From positions 62,133-126,132 of the forward strand of contig NZ_LMHU01000007.1 in assembly GCF_001428505.1 (NCBI RefSeq): 64,000 nucleotides of DNA, in the 5' to 3' direction. Of this stretch, positions 35,402 to 45,341 are shown piece by piece (the stretch's first letter is position 1; each line of letters starts with the position of its first letter). A program made the position numbers and the translations under genes. This stretch comes from Terrabacter sp. Root181 (GTDB lineage: Bacteria; Actinomycetota; Actinomycetes; Actinomycetales; Dermatophilaceae). The notes beneath the pieces are model-generated. The model was given only the letters and a program-made list of their open reading frames with translations. It ran no database searches and was not told the DNA's origin.

Positions 35402-38101
35402 TCAGGTCATCCGGCGGCGACCGGGGTCCTTGCGCACGAGGGGCGGCCGCACGACGACCTCTGCGCCGAGCACGTCGACACCACCGGTCCACGCGTTGAC
35501 CGGGTTGAGCTCGACCGACGAGAGCTCGGGGTGGTCGTCGGCCAGCACCGACAGCCGCGCGATGAGGTCGGCGAGCGCCGCCCGGTGCACCGGCGCGGCG
35601 CCGCGGTGGCCGCTGAGCAGCGGCGCCGCCTTGACGCCGTCGATGAGGTCGGTGACGTCGACGTCGGTGAGCGGCGGGATGCGGTGGGCGACGTCGCCGA
35701 GCAGCTCGGTGGGTGGGCCGGCGACGGAGAAGCTGACGACCGGGCCGAAGAGCGGGTCCTCGCTCGCGCGGATGACGCAGGACACCCCGGGGACCGCCAT
35801 GCGCTGCACGACGAACCGGTCGGCCCCCAGGGGCCCGAGACGCTGCGTCAACGACGTGTGGGCGTCGCGGACGGCCTCGGCGTCGACGAGGTCGCCGCGG
35901 ACCCCGACGAGTCCGGGCTGGTGGCGCACCACCGGCGACGTCGACTTGAGGATGACGGGGTAGGTCAGCTCCTCGGCGGCGGCCACCGCGGCGTCGACGC
36001 CCGAGACCTCCACGGCCGGCCAGACGCGTATGCCGTAGGCGCCGAGCAGCTCTCGCGCCTCGTCGCGCGTCAGCGCGCGACCCTCGGGACTGCCCGCGAG
36101 GTAGCCGTCGAGGAGCGACTCGGCGCGCACCCGGTCGATGCCCACCGGGGCGACCTGGGTGCCGCGGTCGCGCTGGCGCCACAGGGCATAGCGGGTGACG
36201 GCGTTGAGCGCGCGGATGCCGTCCTCGGGCATGGAGTACGCCGGCACGGAGCGCCGCACGCCGTGCTGCTCGTAGGCGAGGCCGTCACCCACACCACGCA
36301 TGCCGAGGAACGTTGCGACACACGGCTTCTCGTGATCGGCAACGATGGTGCGCACCGCCATGTGCACCTCCTCGTCCTGCGTCACGAGAGGTGGGATGAA
36401 GGCCGCGACGACGCTGTCGACCTCCGGGTCGGCGAAGGCGGCGTCCAGGGCCGCGGCGAACTCCTCGGCCGACGCCTGCGGCGGCAGCGAGACCGGTCCG
36501 TGCGTCACCTTGAGCCCCCAGCTGACGCAGGCACTCGCGCTGAGCGCACCGAGGGCGTCGGAGTTGCCGACGATGGCGACACGGTCGCCCTTCGGCAGCG
36601 GTTGGTGGAGCGTCAGCTGGGCGACGTCGAAGAGCTGGTGGACGTTCTCGACGCGGATGACGCCGGCCTGGCGCAGCAGGGCGTCGAACGCCTGGGGCGG
36701 CACGTTGGTCACCCTCGTGCGGTGCCCGGGAGGGGCGGCGAAGCTCGACACCCCGGAGCTGACCACGACGACCGGCTTGACCGCCGCGAGCGCCCGGGCG
36801 ATGCGCGAGAACTTGCGTGGGTTGCCCATCGACTCGAGGTAGAGCCCGACCGTGTCGGTCTCCTGGTCGTCGATCCAGTACTGCATGAGGTCGTTGCCCG
36901 AGACGTCGACCCGGTTGCCGGCCGACGCGAACACCGAGATGCCGAGGCCCCGTCGCGCCGCCGAGGCGAGCACCGCGACGCCGAGCGCGCCGCTCTGGGC
37001 GAAGAGCCCGAGACGACCCGACTCGGGGATGACAGAGGCGAGCGTGGCGTTGAGGCGCACCGAGGGGTCGTTGTTGATGAGGCCGAAGCTGTTGGGGCCG
37101 ACGACACGCATGCCGGCGCGACGCACCCGACGACGGAGCTTCTCCTGCAGGCGGATCCCTTCCTCACCGGCCTCGGCGAACCCAGCGGACAGCACGAGCA
37201 GCGCCTTGACCCCGGCCTTGCCGCAGTCCTTGACGACGTCGATGGCCTGCGCCGCGGGGACCACGACGACGGCGAGGTCGACGGGCTCGGGCACGTCGTG
37301 GATGCTCGGGTAGGCCGTGAGGCCCTGGATCCGGTCGGCCACCCGGTGGATCGGGTAGAGCTCGCCCCGGTAGCCCGCGGCGAGGATGTTGCGCATGACC
37401 AGCGCGCCGATCGACTCCTCACGCCGGCTGGCGCCGATGATCGCGACGCGCTCGGGGAAGAGGATCGTGTGCATGCTCCGCGACTCGGCGCGGTGCTCCC
37501 GCGAGAGCTGGACGGCCTTGCTCTGCTCGGTCGGCGAGATGTCGAAGGAGACCTCGACGACGCCGTCCTCGATGTGGTGCGTGACCTCGTAGCCCGCCTC
37601 CTTGAAGACGGTGAGCATCTTGCGGTTCTGCGGCAGCACCTCGGCGACGAACCGGTTGATCCCCATCTCCTGTGCGATGGCGGCCAGGTGCTCGAGCATG
37701 ACCGACCCGATGCCCTTGCCCTGGTAGTGGTCCGAGATGTTGAAGGCGACCTCCGCCGACGTCGGGTCGATGCGGTCGTAGCGGCCGATGCCGATGATCT
37801 CGCCGTCGAGGGTCGCGACGAGGGCGACCCGGTCGTGGTGGTCGACGTGCGTGAACCGGTGGAGGTCGCGGGCGCTCAGCTCGCGCAGCGGCGCGAAGAA
37901 CCGCAGGTAGATCGACTCCTCCGACTGGAGGCTGTGGAAGTGGCGGATGCCGTCGGCGTCGTCGGGCGTGATCGGCCGGACGTGCGCCACGGTGCCGTCC
38001 CGGAGGACGACGTCGGCCTCCCACTCGACGGGGGCACCCGTGGCCTGCGCCGAGACCCGCTCGATCGCACCGGTGTCGTCGCTGAGCTCGCCACCCTCCA
38101 T
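35402..38101 (-). CDS. GNAT acetyltransferase fused to NDP-forming acyl-CoA synthetase (protein acetyltransferase Pat type)
   Basis: 899 residues. An N-terminal GNAT domain (residues about 25-180, with acetyl-CoA loop DHYQGKGIGSVMLEHLAAIAQ) is followed by a CoA-binding domain (VAIIGASRREESIGALVMRNILAAGYRGELYPI), a succinyl-CoA-ligase-like domain (GMRVVGPNSFGLINND; FAQSGALGVAVL) and a C-terminal ATP-grasp domain (YPVILKSTSPVVRHQPGLVGV to SSVELNPVNAW). Related proteins acetylate lysines of acetyl-CoA synthetase, with the ligase part acting as a sensor. Whether the ligase part here is active cannot be told. It faces the divergent nitroreductase gene across 55 bases. Confidence 0.9.
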   Translation of the reverse strand: MEGGELSDDTGAIERVSAQATGAPVEWEADVVLRDGTVAHVRPITPDDADGIRHFHSLQSEESIYLRFFAPLRELSARDLHRFTHVDHHDRVALVATLDGEIIGIGRYDRIDPTSAEVAFNISDHYQGKGIGSVMLEHLAAIAQEMGINRFVAEVLPQNRKMLTVFKEAGYEVTHHIEDGVVEVSFDISPTEQSKAVQLSREHRAESRSMHTILFPERVAIIGASRREESIGALVMRNILAAGYRGELYPIHRVADRIQGLTAYPSIHDVPEPVDLAVVVVPAAQAIDVVKDCGKAGVKALLVLSAGFAEAGEEGIRLQEKLRRRVRRAGMRVVGPNSFGLINNDPSVRLNATLASVIPESGRLGLFAQSGALGVAVLASAARRGLGISVFASAGNRVDVSGNDLMQYWIDDQETDTVGLYLESMGNPRKFSRIARALAAVKPVVVVSSGVSSFAAPPGHRTRVTNVPPQAFDALLRQAGVIRVENVHQLFDVAQLTLHQPLPKGDRVAIVGNSDALGALSASACVSWGLKVTHGPVSLPPQASAEEFAAALDAAFADPEVDSVVAAFIPPLVTQDEEVHMAVRTIVADHEKPCVATFLGMRGVGDGLAYEQHGVRRSVPAYSMPEDGIRALNAVTRYALWRQRDRGTQVAPVGIDRVRAESLLDGYLAGSPEGRALTRDEARELLGAYGIRVWPAVEVSGVDAAVAAAEELTYPVILKSTSPVVRHQPGLVGVRGDLVDAEAVRDAHTSLTQRLGPLGADRFVVQRMAVPGVSCVIRASEDPLFGPVVSFSVAGPPTELLGDVAHRIPPLTDVDVTDLIDGVKAAPLLSGHRGAAPVHRAALADLIARLSVLADDHPELSSVELNPVNAWTGGVDVLGAEVVVRPPLVRKDPGRRRMT

Positions 38102-38156
38102 GAGGTCATCGTGTCACGTCGGGCTGCACGACCTCAGGAGATGGCAGTGTGGTCGC

Positions 38157-38777
38157 ATGGAGTTCACCGAGGTCGTCCGCTCCCGACGCATGGTCCGCCG
38201 CTATGACCCCGACCGGGCGGTCCCCCGGGAGGTCGTCGAGCGGTGCCTGGCCAACGCGGTGCGCTCCCCCAGCGCCGGCTTCAGCCAGGGCTGGGACTTC
38301 CTCGTGCTCACCACGCCGGCCGAGCGCGACGCCTTCTGGGAGGCCACGACGGACCCCGGCGAGGCGAGCGACCCCTGGCTCGACGGCATACGGGCCGCTC
38401 CGGTGCTCGTGCTGTGCCTGTCGCACAAGGACGCCTACCTCGACCGCTATGCGGCGCCCGACAAGGGCTGGACCGACCGCGACGAGGCCCACTGGCCGGT
38501 GCCCTACTGGGACGTCGACACGGGCATGGCGTCGCTGCTCATCCTGCTGACCGCCACCGACGAGGGGCTCGGCAGCCTCTTCTTCGGGGTGCCCCCGGAG
38601 CGCCACGACACCGTCCGCGAGGCCTTCGACATCCCGCCCAGCCGGAGCATCGTGGGCGTCGTGTCAATCGGGTATGCCGTCCCGGGACCCAGGAGCCCCA
38701 GCCTGCGTCGGCACCGGCGCAACGGCCGCGAGGTGTCCCACTGGGGCCGTTTCGGCGTGGCAGGTGAGGAGGCGTGA
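38157..38777 (+). CDS. Nitroreductase family protein
   Basis: This 206-residue flavin-dependent oxidoreductase begins MEFTEVVRSRRMVRRYDPDRAVPREVVERCLANAVRSPSAGFSQGWDFLVL, the standard FMN-binding nitroreductase pattern (R-R-M-V-R phosphate contacts; PSAGFSQGW). It later has MASLLILLTATDEGLGSLFFGV and GVVSIGY. A central insert with WPVPYWDVD is typical of actinobacterial members. It has no recognisable Shine-Dalgarno; a CAGTGT 6-7 bases upstream suggests a leaderless start. A rare ATA Ile codon occurs where the octamer CGGCATAC crosses the gene (38384). Confidence 0.9.
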   Translation: MEFTEVVRSRRMVRRYDPDRAVPREVVERCLANAVRSPSAGFSQGWDFLVLTTPAERDAFWEATTDPGEASDPWLDGIRAAPVLVLCLSHKDAYLDRYAAPDKGWTDRDEAHWPVPYWDVDTGMASLLILLTATDEGLGSLFFGVPPERHDTVREAFDIPPSRSIVGVVSIGYAVPGPRSPSLRRHRRNGREVSHWGRFGVAGEEA

Positions 38778-38833
38778 CCACCCTGCGCGAAGATGGGGTG
38801 TTCACCCGCTAGCGGCAAGGAGCACCACCCGGC

Positions 38834-41359
38834 ATGGCCCGTGGAAAGACCCCCCCGCCTCCACCGGAGGACTTCGAGGAGAAGATCGTCGGCATCGACG
38901 TCGAGGAGGAGATGCAGAACGCCTTCCTCGAGTACTCCTACAGCGTCATCTACAGCCGGGCCCTGCCCGACGCCCGGGACGGCCTCAAGCCCGTCCAGCG
39001 ACGGATCCTCTACGGGGCCAACGAGCTCGGGCTGCGCCCCGACCGCGGCCACGTCAAGAGCCAGCGCGTCGTCGGCGAGGTCATGGGCAAGTACCACCCG
39101 CACGGCGACCAGGCGATCTACGACGCCCTCGTGCGCATGGCCCAGCCCTTCACCCTGCGCCTGCCCCTCGTCGACGGCCACGGCAACTTCGGCTCGCTCG
39201 ACGACGGCCCGGCGGCGGCTCGTTACACCGAGGCACGGATGGCGAACGCCGCCCTCCTCATGGTCGCGGGCCTCGACGAGGACACCGTCGACTTCGTCCC
39301 GAACTACGACGACACCCAGCTCCAGCCCGGTGTCATGCCCGCGGCGTACCCCAACCTCCTCGTCAACGGCGCGGCGGGCATCGCCGTCGGCATGGCGACG
39401 AACATGCCCCCGCACAACCTCGTCGAGGTGATCGGCGCCGCGCGGCACCTCATCGCCAACCCGACGTGCTCGCTCGAGGACCTCATGAAGTTCGTCCCGG
39501 GGCCCGACCTGCCCTGCGGCGGCAAGATCGTCGGGCTCGAGGGCATCCGTGACGCCTACCTCACCGGCCGCGGCAGCTTCAGGACCCGTGCGACGGCTCG
39601 CATCGAGTCGATCACCGCCCGCCGCAAGGGCATCGTCGTCACCGAGCTGCCCTACCTCGTCGGCCCCGAGAAGGTCATCGACAAGGTCAAGGACCTCGTC
39701 CAGGGCAAGAAGCTGCAGGGCATCGCCGACCTCAAGGACCTCTCCGACCGCCAGCACGGCCTGCGTCTCGTCATCGAGATCAAGAACGGCTTCAACCCCG
39801 ACGCCGTCCTCGAGCAGCTCTACAAGCTGACGCCGATGGAGGAGAACTTCGGCATCAACAACGTCGCGCTCGTCGAGGGCCAGCCACGCACCATGGGCCT
39901 CAAGGACCTGCTCAAGGTCTACGTCGACTTCCGCACCGACGTCGTGCGCCGCCGCACCGCCCACCGCCTGGCCAAGCGCGAGGAGCGACTGCACCTCGTC
40001 GAGGGCCTGCTCATCGCCATCGTCGACATCGACGAGGTCATCCAGGTCATCCGCAGCTCCGACGACGCGGCCACGGCCCGGGCGCGGCTCATGGACGTCT
40101 TCGACCTGTCCGAGGCCCAGGCGACCTACATCCTCGACCTCCAGCTGCGCCGCCTCACGAAGTTCTCGCGCCTCGAGCTCGAGAACGAGAAGGCCGAGCT
40201 CGAACGCGCCATCGAGGAGCTGCGAGCGCTGCTCGACAACGAGAAGCTGCTGCTCAAGCTCGTGTCGACCGAGCTCGCCGACGTCGCCAAGGCGCACGGC
40301 ACCCCGCGTCGCACGGTGCTCCTCGAGAGCTCGGGCGCCAGCGCGACGGCGACGGCGGCCTCGCCGCTCGAGATCGCCGACGACCCGTGCTGGGTGCTCC
40401 TGAGCTCGACGGGACTGCTGGCGCGCACCGGGACGGCCGAGCCCGTCACGGCCGAGGGCTCGCGCTCGAAGCACGACGTCGTCATCGGTGCGGTCCGCAC
40501 GACCGCCCGGGGCGAGTTCGGGCTCGTGACGAGCGCCGGCCGGATGGTGCGTCTCTCGGCTCTCGACCTGCCGACGCTCCCGCCGACCAACGGCGCCCCC
40601 AGCCTCTCGGGTGGTGCGCCCCTGGCGGCGTACGTCGACCTCGGCAAGGGCGAGGAGCCGGTGACCATCGTGCCCATCGGTCCCGACGCACCCGTCTTCG
40701 CCGTCGGCACGGCCGCCGGTGTCGTCAAGCGGGTCACCTCCGAGGCGCCCAGGAGCAACGACTGGGACGTCATCAGCCTCAAGGACGGTGACCGCGTCGT
40801 CGGCGCCGCCGTGGCCGCCCGCGAGGACCTCGACCTCGTCTTCGTCACCACCGATGCCCAGCTGCTCCGCTTCCCGGCCCGCACCGTGCGGCCCCAGGGA
40901 CGCAGCGCCGGCGGCATGGCCGGCATCAAGCTCGCCGCGGGCGCCCGGGTGGCGTTCTTCGGTGTCGCCGACCCGGCCCGCGAGGGCGTCGTCGTGACGT
41001 CGTCGGGCTCGTCGGGCGCGCTGCCCGGCACCGAGGGCGGGTCGCTCAAGGTGACGCCGTATGCCGAGTACCCCCCGAAGGGGCGCGCCACCGGGGGCGT
41101 GCGCTGCCACCGTTTCCTCAAGGGAGAGGACTCGCTCGTGCTCGCCTTCGCAGGCAACACCCCGGCTCGCGCGGCGGCAGCCAACGGTGTCGCCGTCGAG
41201 CTGCCCGCGGCCGACGGCCGACGTGACGGCTCGGGCGTCCCGACGACCGCGGTCATCGCACACGTCGCCGCTCCTCCGGCCGACCCGGAGGCGGAGACAT
41301 CGACGGACGGCGCTGACGTCGCCGCACCCGACGCCGGGGACGACGGGGCCGGTTCATGA
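38834..41359 (+). CDS. parC: DNA topoisomerase IV subunit A
   Basis: This 841-residue type IIA topoisomerase subunit decatenates chromosomes with ParE. It has [22 protein letters not shown], the catalytic Tyr131 in AARYTEARM, and a C-terminal beta-pinwheel (from about residue 500) that lacks a clear GyrA box, so ParC fits better than GyrA. The position equivalent to E. coli GyrA Ser83 (a quinolone contact) is Gln93 rather than Ser or Ala. The ATG has AAGGAG about 12 bases upstream. Its partner parE lies 9 kb away on the opposite strand. The stop overlaps the next gene by 4 bases. Confidence 0.94.
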   Translation: MARGKTPPPPPEDFEEKIVGIDVEEEMQNAFLEYSYSVIYSRALPDARDGLKPVQRRILYGANELGLRPDRGHVKSQRVVGEVMGKYHPHGDQAIYDALVRMAQPFTLRLPLVDGHGNFGSLDDGPAAARYTEARMANAALLMVAGLDEDTVDFVPNYDDTQLQPGVMPAAYPNLLVNGAAGIAVGMATNMPPHNLVEVIGAARHLIANPTCSLEDLMKFVPGPDLPCGGKIVGLEGIRDAYLTGRGSFRTRATARIESITARRKGIVVTELPYLVGPEKVIDKVKDLVQGKKLQGIADLKDLSDRQHGLRLVIEIKNGFNPDAVLEQLYKLTPMEENFGINNVALVEGQPRTMGLKDLLKVYVDFRTDVVRRRTAHRLAKREERLHLVEGLLIAIVDIDEVIQVIRSSDDAATARARLMDVFDLSEAQATYILDLQLRRLTKFSRLELENEKAELERAIEELRALLDNEKLLLKLVSTELADVAKAHGTPRRTVLLESSGASATATAASPLEIADDPCWVLLSSTGLLARTGTAEPVTAEGSRSKHDVVIGAVRTTARGEFGLVTSAGRMVRLSALDLPTLPPTNGAPSLSGGAPLAAYVDLGKGEEPVTIVPIGPDAPVFAVGTAAGVVKRVTSEAPRSNDWDVISLKDGDRVVGAAVAAREDLDLVFVTTDAQLLRFPARTVRPQGRSAGGMAGIKLAAGARVAFFGVADPAREGVVVTSSGSSGALPGTEGGSLKVTPYAEYPPKGRATGGVRCHRFLKGEDSLVLAFAGNTPARAAAANGVAVELPAADGRRDGSGVPTTAVIAHVAAPPADPEAETSTDGADVAAPDAGDDGAGS

Positions 41360-42480
41360 GCCGGTCGTCGGGAGGAAAGGCCGCCCGACGGGCCGCCGCT
41401 GCCGCCGGCGCGGCTGCCTCGGCGACGGTGACGTCCGTCGTCGACGCCCTGTCCGCGGCCGTTCCCGTCCCGGCCGGCGCCGAGGCACAGCACCACGAGC
41501 CCGAGCACGACGAGCACCCCGCGACGACCGGCTACGGCACCCCGGCGTCCGACGCGTGCTCGGTGCAGTGGGACCACGACGGCACGAGCGCCTACGGCAC
41601 GGCCGCGACCGCCCGCTTCTTCGTCATCGTCGAGCAGCCCGGACCCTGGGGGCGAGATGCCGCCCGCGAGTCGCACCTCGACCGCGACCTCGGGGCCGAG
41701 CTCGACGGGCGCACCAGCCGGGCGGGCGGGCGCTTCATGCTCGTCCGGCGCCCGGGTGGCCACCCAGCCCACGATGGCCCCCGTCACGTCCTCGTCGCCC
41801 ACGCCGGGGCCCGGCCGGAGGACGCCTGGCTGCTCACGGCCGAGGTCGACCACGTCGGCGACCTGCTCGGCCTCGACTGGGGTGCGCTCGCCCGCGGCAG
41901 CCGTGCGCTGGTGCAGGCCTCGCTCCTGGGCTCACGACCCGCTGCACCGGCCCTGCTCGTGTGCACCAACGGGCGTCGCGACGTCTGCTGCGCCGTGCGC
42001 GGGCGACCGCTCGCCGCTCACGCCGCGAGGATCGCTCCCGGCCGTGCGTGGGAGGTGTCGCACACCGGCGGTCACCGTTTCGCGCCGACCGCCGTCCTCC
42101 TGCCGTGGGGGCAGACCTTCGCACGTCTCGACGACCGTGCCTCTGAGTGGCTGCTCGGTGCGAGCGAGACCGGGCACCTGCCCGCCGAGCTGCTCGGCCC
42201 GCTCCACGACCGGGGTCGGTCCGGGGTGACCGGTCCGTCACAGTGTGCCGAGTCGCACGTGCGCGCGGAGACGGGCGAGACCCTGCTGGCCGCCCTCTGG
42301 GCCGACGCGCCCGAGGTGGTCGACGGCGGGTGGGACGTCATCGTCACCCACGCCGACGGGCGCCGCTGGCAGGTCCGCGTCACGCGCGAACCCGCGGGGC
42401 GCACGCGCCCCGAGTCGTGCGGCAAGAAGGCGATCGAGGTGCTCGAGCACCGGGCGACGATCCTCGAGGCGTGGTTCTAG
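41356..42480 (+). CDS. Sucrase/ferredoxin-like family protein
   Basis: This 374-residue protein has an Ala-rich N-terminus followed by a Suc_Fer-like (PF06999-type) thioredoxin-fold ferredoxin domain: LLVCTNGRRDVCCAVRGRPLA with the cysteine cluster, VSHTGGHRFAPTAVLLPWG, and a C-terminal VTREPAGRTRPESCGKKA. The paired Cys motifs suggest a [2Fe-2S] cluster and an electron-transfer role; the partner is unknown. The ATG overlaps the parC stop (ATGA), so it is translationally coupled to parC, an odd functional pairing. Confidence 0.85.
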   Translation: MSRSSGGKAARRAAAAAGAAASATVTSVVDALSAAVPVPAGAEAQHHEPEHDEHPATTGYGTPASDACSVQWDHDGTSAYGTAATARFFVIVEQPGPWGRDAARESHLDRDLGAELDGRTSRAGGRFMLVRRPGGHPAHDGPRHVLVAHAGARPEDAWLLTAEVDHVGDLLGLDWGALARGSRALVQASLLGSRPAAPALLVCTNGRRDVCCAVRGRPLAAHAARIAPGRAWEVSHTGGHRFAPTAVLLPWGQTFARLDDRASEWLLGASETGHLPAELLGPLHDRGRSGVTGPSQCAESHVRAETGETLLAALWADAPEVVDGGWDVIVTHADGRRWQVRVTREPAGRTRPESCGKKAIEVLEHRATILEAWF

Positions 42481-42502
42481 CCCGGCACCACGACGGGTCT
42501 GC

Positions 42503-43348
42503 TCACCAGGGCTTGGGGACGCCCTGCGAACCGTCGCCGGGCACCGTGTCGTCGGTGCCCTGCTGCTGCTGCTCGTTGCGCTCGATGGTGTTCTGGCGCT
42601 GCTGCTCCTGGAGGTAGTCCTGCTCCTCCTGGCTGGGCGTGTTGCCCGGGTCGGGCGTGGGAGCGGACGGCTGGTTCGGACCGGGCTGCTGCTGGGGGTC
42701 GTCCGGCGGTTGCTGGTCCTGCGGCGCCTCGGAGTTCTTCTCCTCCATCCGCTGCTGTGCCTGCTGGAGCTGCTCGCCGGTCTGGCCCCCCTCGGGTGCG
42801 TCGCAGAGCGGCGGGCGTTCCTTGGTGATGGTGATGCCCTTGTCGTAGTACTGCTTCCACTCGTCGGTGCGCTCGCGCGCCTTCGCAGCGTCGCCGAGGG
42901 CCTCGTAGGTCAGGCCGAGGTTGACGCGCACCTTGCACTCGTCGATCCCGCCCTTCGGGACCTGCTCGAAGGCCTGCTCGAACCACGGACGGGCGAGCTC
43001 GAAGTGGCCGGAGAGGACGTGGGCGTCTCCGATCGCGAACGGCGACCGGAACGACTCGACGACGTTGACCCACCCCTGGCGCTCACCCCAGGTCAGCGTG
43101 TTGGGCTTGTCGCCGGCCTCGTAGGCGGCGAGCGTCTGCGCGTGCACGAGGTTGAGCGAGACGAGCCGGGCCGCCACGAGGAGGAGCAGGACGACGACGG
43201 GAGCAGACGCCAGCAGGAGCCGCCGGCGTCGCCGGCGCAGGTGCGGCGGGAGGGGGCGTCGGGCACGCCGGCGCAGTCGGAAGCGGCCGCGTACGCCCGT
43301 CTCCGCGGCGTCGTCGGCGCGCGCCGGCCTGTCGTCGAGGAGCGTCAT
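42503..43348 (-). CDS. TPR-like membrane protein of the MoxR/VWA cluster
   Basis: This 281-residue protein has a basic cytoplasmic N-terminus (RGRFRLRRRARRPLPPHLRRRRRR), one membrane segment (LLLASAPVVVLLLLVAARLVSLNLV) and an external tetratricopeptide-like domain (AIGDAHVLSGHFELARPWFEQAFEQVPKGGIDECKVRVNLGLTYEALGDAAKARE). The last 110 residues are Gln/Pro-rich and disordered. It is the last gene of the minus-strand cluster and overlaps the preceding VWA gene by 4 bases. It corresponds in position to the TPR protein of Bat-type (MoxR-DUF58-VWA-TPR) operons. Confidence 0.82.
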   Translation of the reverse strand: MTLLDDRPARADDAAETGVRGRFRLRRRARRPLPPHLRRRRRRLLLASAPVVVLLLLVAARLVSLNLVHAQTLAAYEAGDKPNTLTWGERQGWVNVVESFRSPFAIGDAHVLSGHFELARPWFEQAFEQVPKGGIDECKVRVNLGLTYEALGDAAKARERTDEWKQYYDKGITITKERPPLCDAPEGGQTGEQLQQAQQRMEEKNSEAPQDQQPPDDPQQQPGPNQPSAPTPDPGNTPSQEEQDYLQEQQRQNTIERNEQQQQGTDDTVPGDGSQGVPKPW

Positions 43349-44364
43349 GGGCGGGTCTCCCTCCGGCGGCGGGTCTGCACGAGCGCCGTGATGCCGGCGC
43401 CGACCTCCCACGCCGCGATGCCGGCCACCCCGAGGAGCAGCGGCCAGTAGAGCTCTCGGCGGGCGATGACCTTCTGCTTCTCGATCTGCTCGCTCGTGCC
43501 GAAGCGCTCGAGGTCGATGCCGTCCACGGCGGGGCCGATGGCGTCGCCCGCCTCGCGGTGCAGGTAGGTGAGACCGAGCTGGTCGCCGATGGTGCGCAGG
43601 GTGTCCTCGCTGACGACCGAGCGGGCGTCCTCACCCGTGGCGGGGTCCTTGATGTAGTCGCGGGTCGCATCGAAGCGGGACCGTGTGCCCTTCATCCGAC
43701 CACCCTCGGTCGTGCCGTAGCCGAGGACCGCCCCGCCGTTGATGAGCCGCTTGTCGATGTCGAACGGGGCCGGGGGCTCCTGCGCGGTCTGCTCGCCGTC
43801 GCCGAGGTAGAAGACGACGCGGCCGCGCTCGGGGGTGCGGGCGTCGGCCTGTTGGAGCAGTGTCTTGAGGCGGGCGCCGGCCTCGGTCACGGACGTGCCC
43901 TTGGACACCTCGTAGGACTCGGGCAGGAGGGTCTCGACGGCCGCGTCGAGTGCCGTGGTGTCGGTCGTCAGGGGAAGCCGCACCCGCGCCGCCTGGTCGA
44001 ACGTCACGACGGAGTAGCGTGCCCCCGGCAGCGCCTCCGCGATCGCGGAGATGTCGGCGGAGACGCCCTCGATGCGCGGACGGCCGTCGCCGTAGTCCTC
44101 GGCGATGATGCTGCTCGTCGTGTCGACGACGAAGTACACGTTGAGGTTCGCGGCCGTGGTGTCGACCTGTTCGCCGGGAACGGCGGGGCGCAGCGCGGCG
44201 ACCCCGAGGAGCACCACGGCGGCCGTGAGGCGCCAGTGCGTCGCCCGTGACTCCCCCGGCACCGAGCGCGACGACGGGTTCCACCACACGGCAGCCAGCG
44301 CCCCCACGGCGAGGACGAGCAGCACGGGCCACGGCGCGACGGGCAGGAGGCTCACGAGGCCCAC
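43345..44364 (-). CDS. VWA domain membrane protein with non-canonical MIDAS
   Basis: This 339-residue protein has two N-terminal membrane helices, a von Willebrand factor A domain (NLNVYFVVDTTSSIIAEDYG, YSVVTFDQAARVRLPLTTDTTAL, GRVVFYLGDGEQT) and a C-terminal membrane helix. The metal-ion-dependent adhesion site reads DTTSS instead of DxSxS, so one metal-ligating Ser is replaced by Thr. A long insert after the domain is unusual. It overlaps the other VWA gene by 13 bases. Together they look like the BatA/BatB pair of aerotolerance-type operons; the cargo of these systems is not known. Confidence 0.85.
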   Translation of the reverse strand: MGLVSLLPVAPWPVLLVLAVGALAAVWWNPSSRSVPGESRATHWRLTAAVVLLGVAALRPAVPGEQVDTTAANLNVYFVVDTTSSIIAEDYGDGRPRIEGVSADISAIAEALPGARYSVVTFDQAARVRLPLTTDTTALDAAVETLLPESYEVSKGTSVTEAGARLKTLLQQADARTPERGRVVFYLGDGEQTAQEPPAPFDIDKRLINGGAVLGYGTTEGGRMKGTRSRFDATRDYIKDPATGEDARSVVSEDTLRTIGDQLGLTYLHREAGDAIGPAVDGIDLERFGTSEQIEKQKVIARRELYWPLLLGVAGIAAWEVGAGITALVQTRRRRETRP

Positions 44365-45341
44365 CTCCGGCTCGCCCCGATGACCCCGATGAGCCCGATC
44401 CCGGCGAGCGCGATCGGCAGCGTCGGGTTGTCGGAGTAGAGCGAGCGAGAGGCGGCGTCGATGAGCGTCGCCTCCTGGGCCTGGACCGCGTCGACGATGC
44501 CCGTGATGGCAGCCTGGTCGCTCATCGGGAAGTACCGCCCCCCGGTGCCGGCGACGATGTCGCGCATCCGCACCGCCTCCTCGTCGGCCCCGTCCTCCTC
44601 GGGGTTGAGACCGTAGACGCGCACCCCCTTGGCCTTGGCCAGCTCACCGGCCTGGTCGACGTCGATGATCGGTCGGCCGGCGAGATGGTTGTCGGTGGCG
44701 AAGACGACCGAGCGGGCGCGCTGGAGGTCGACCTTGTCGAAGCTCGAGACGCACGTCGCGAGACCGTCACCGATGAGCGAGGTGCCCCGCCCGTTGAAGG
44801 TGCCCGCGAAGAAGGAGTCGTACTCCGGGTCGCCGCTCAGCGCCCGCCCCGCCGAGTCGAGCTCGCCGTTGATGAAGTCGTAGTCGTCGGTGAGCGGGAA
44901 GACCGTCGCGGCCGAGGAGTTGAAGATGACGAGACCGATGCGCTCGCCCTCGAAGCTCGAGACGAGCGTCTTGAAGGTCGACACGAGCGTCGCGTCGTAG
45001 GCGGCCATCGAGCCGGAGATGTCGAGACACAGCATGATGTCGCGGCTGCGGGTCTGCGGCTTGTCGACGGTCGTGTCGAGGGGGCGGGCCGCCCCGACCA
45101 GGGCTGCCCCGCCGAGGAGCAGGGCGCTCGAGGCGAGCACCGCCATCCGGATCCGGTGCAGACGGAGGGCCCGGCGGTACTCCGGCAGCTCGGTCAGCGC
45201 GGTCGAGTTGGCGACCGCCGCCGACGCGCGGGCCTGGCGGCGGGACATCAGGCGGTAGACGGCATACGCGAGCAGGGCGGCGAGGAGCGTGCCGAGGCCG
45301 AGCACCCCCGGCCACTTGAGGTCCAGACCGTTCAGCTCCAT
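44352..45341 (-). CDS. VWA domain membrane protein (BatA-like)
   Basis: This 329-residue protein has two N-terminal helices (WPGVLGLGTLLAALLAYAVYRLM; VLASSALLLGGAALVGAA), a VWA domain with an intact MIDAS (IMLCLDISGSMAAYD, then RIGLVIFNSSAATVFPLTDDY and SVVFATDNHLAG) and a C-terminal helix. It would sit in the membrane with the VWA domain on one face and be a partner of the MoxR ATPase. An octamer site forces a TAT Tyr codon next to a TAC codon (AYAVYRL, 45260). It starts 10 bases inside the preceding gene. Confidence 0.88.
   Translation of the reverse strand: MELNGLDLKWPGVLGLGTLLAALLAYAVYRLMSRRQARASAAVANSTALTELPEYRRALRLHRIRMAVLASSALLLGGAALVGAARPLDTTVDKPQTRSRDIMLCLDISGSMAAYDATLVSTFKTLVSSFEGERIGLVIFNSSAATVFPLTDDYDFINGELDSAGRALSGDPEYDSFFAGTFNGRGTSLIGDGLATCVSSFDKVDLQRARSVVFATDNHLAGRPIIDVDQAGELAKAKGVRVYGLNPEEDGADEEAVRMRDIVAGTGGRYFPMSDQAAITGIVDAVQAQEATLIDAASRSLYSDNPTLPIALAGIGLIGVIGASRRWAS

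Noticed and set aside
38504-41263. Long minus-strand open frame of 919 codons
   Set aside because: Antisense shadow of parC; composition is low-complexity Gly/Arg/Val/Asp and the sense frame is an unmistakable topoisomerase subunit.
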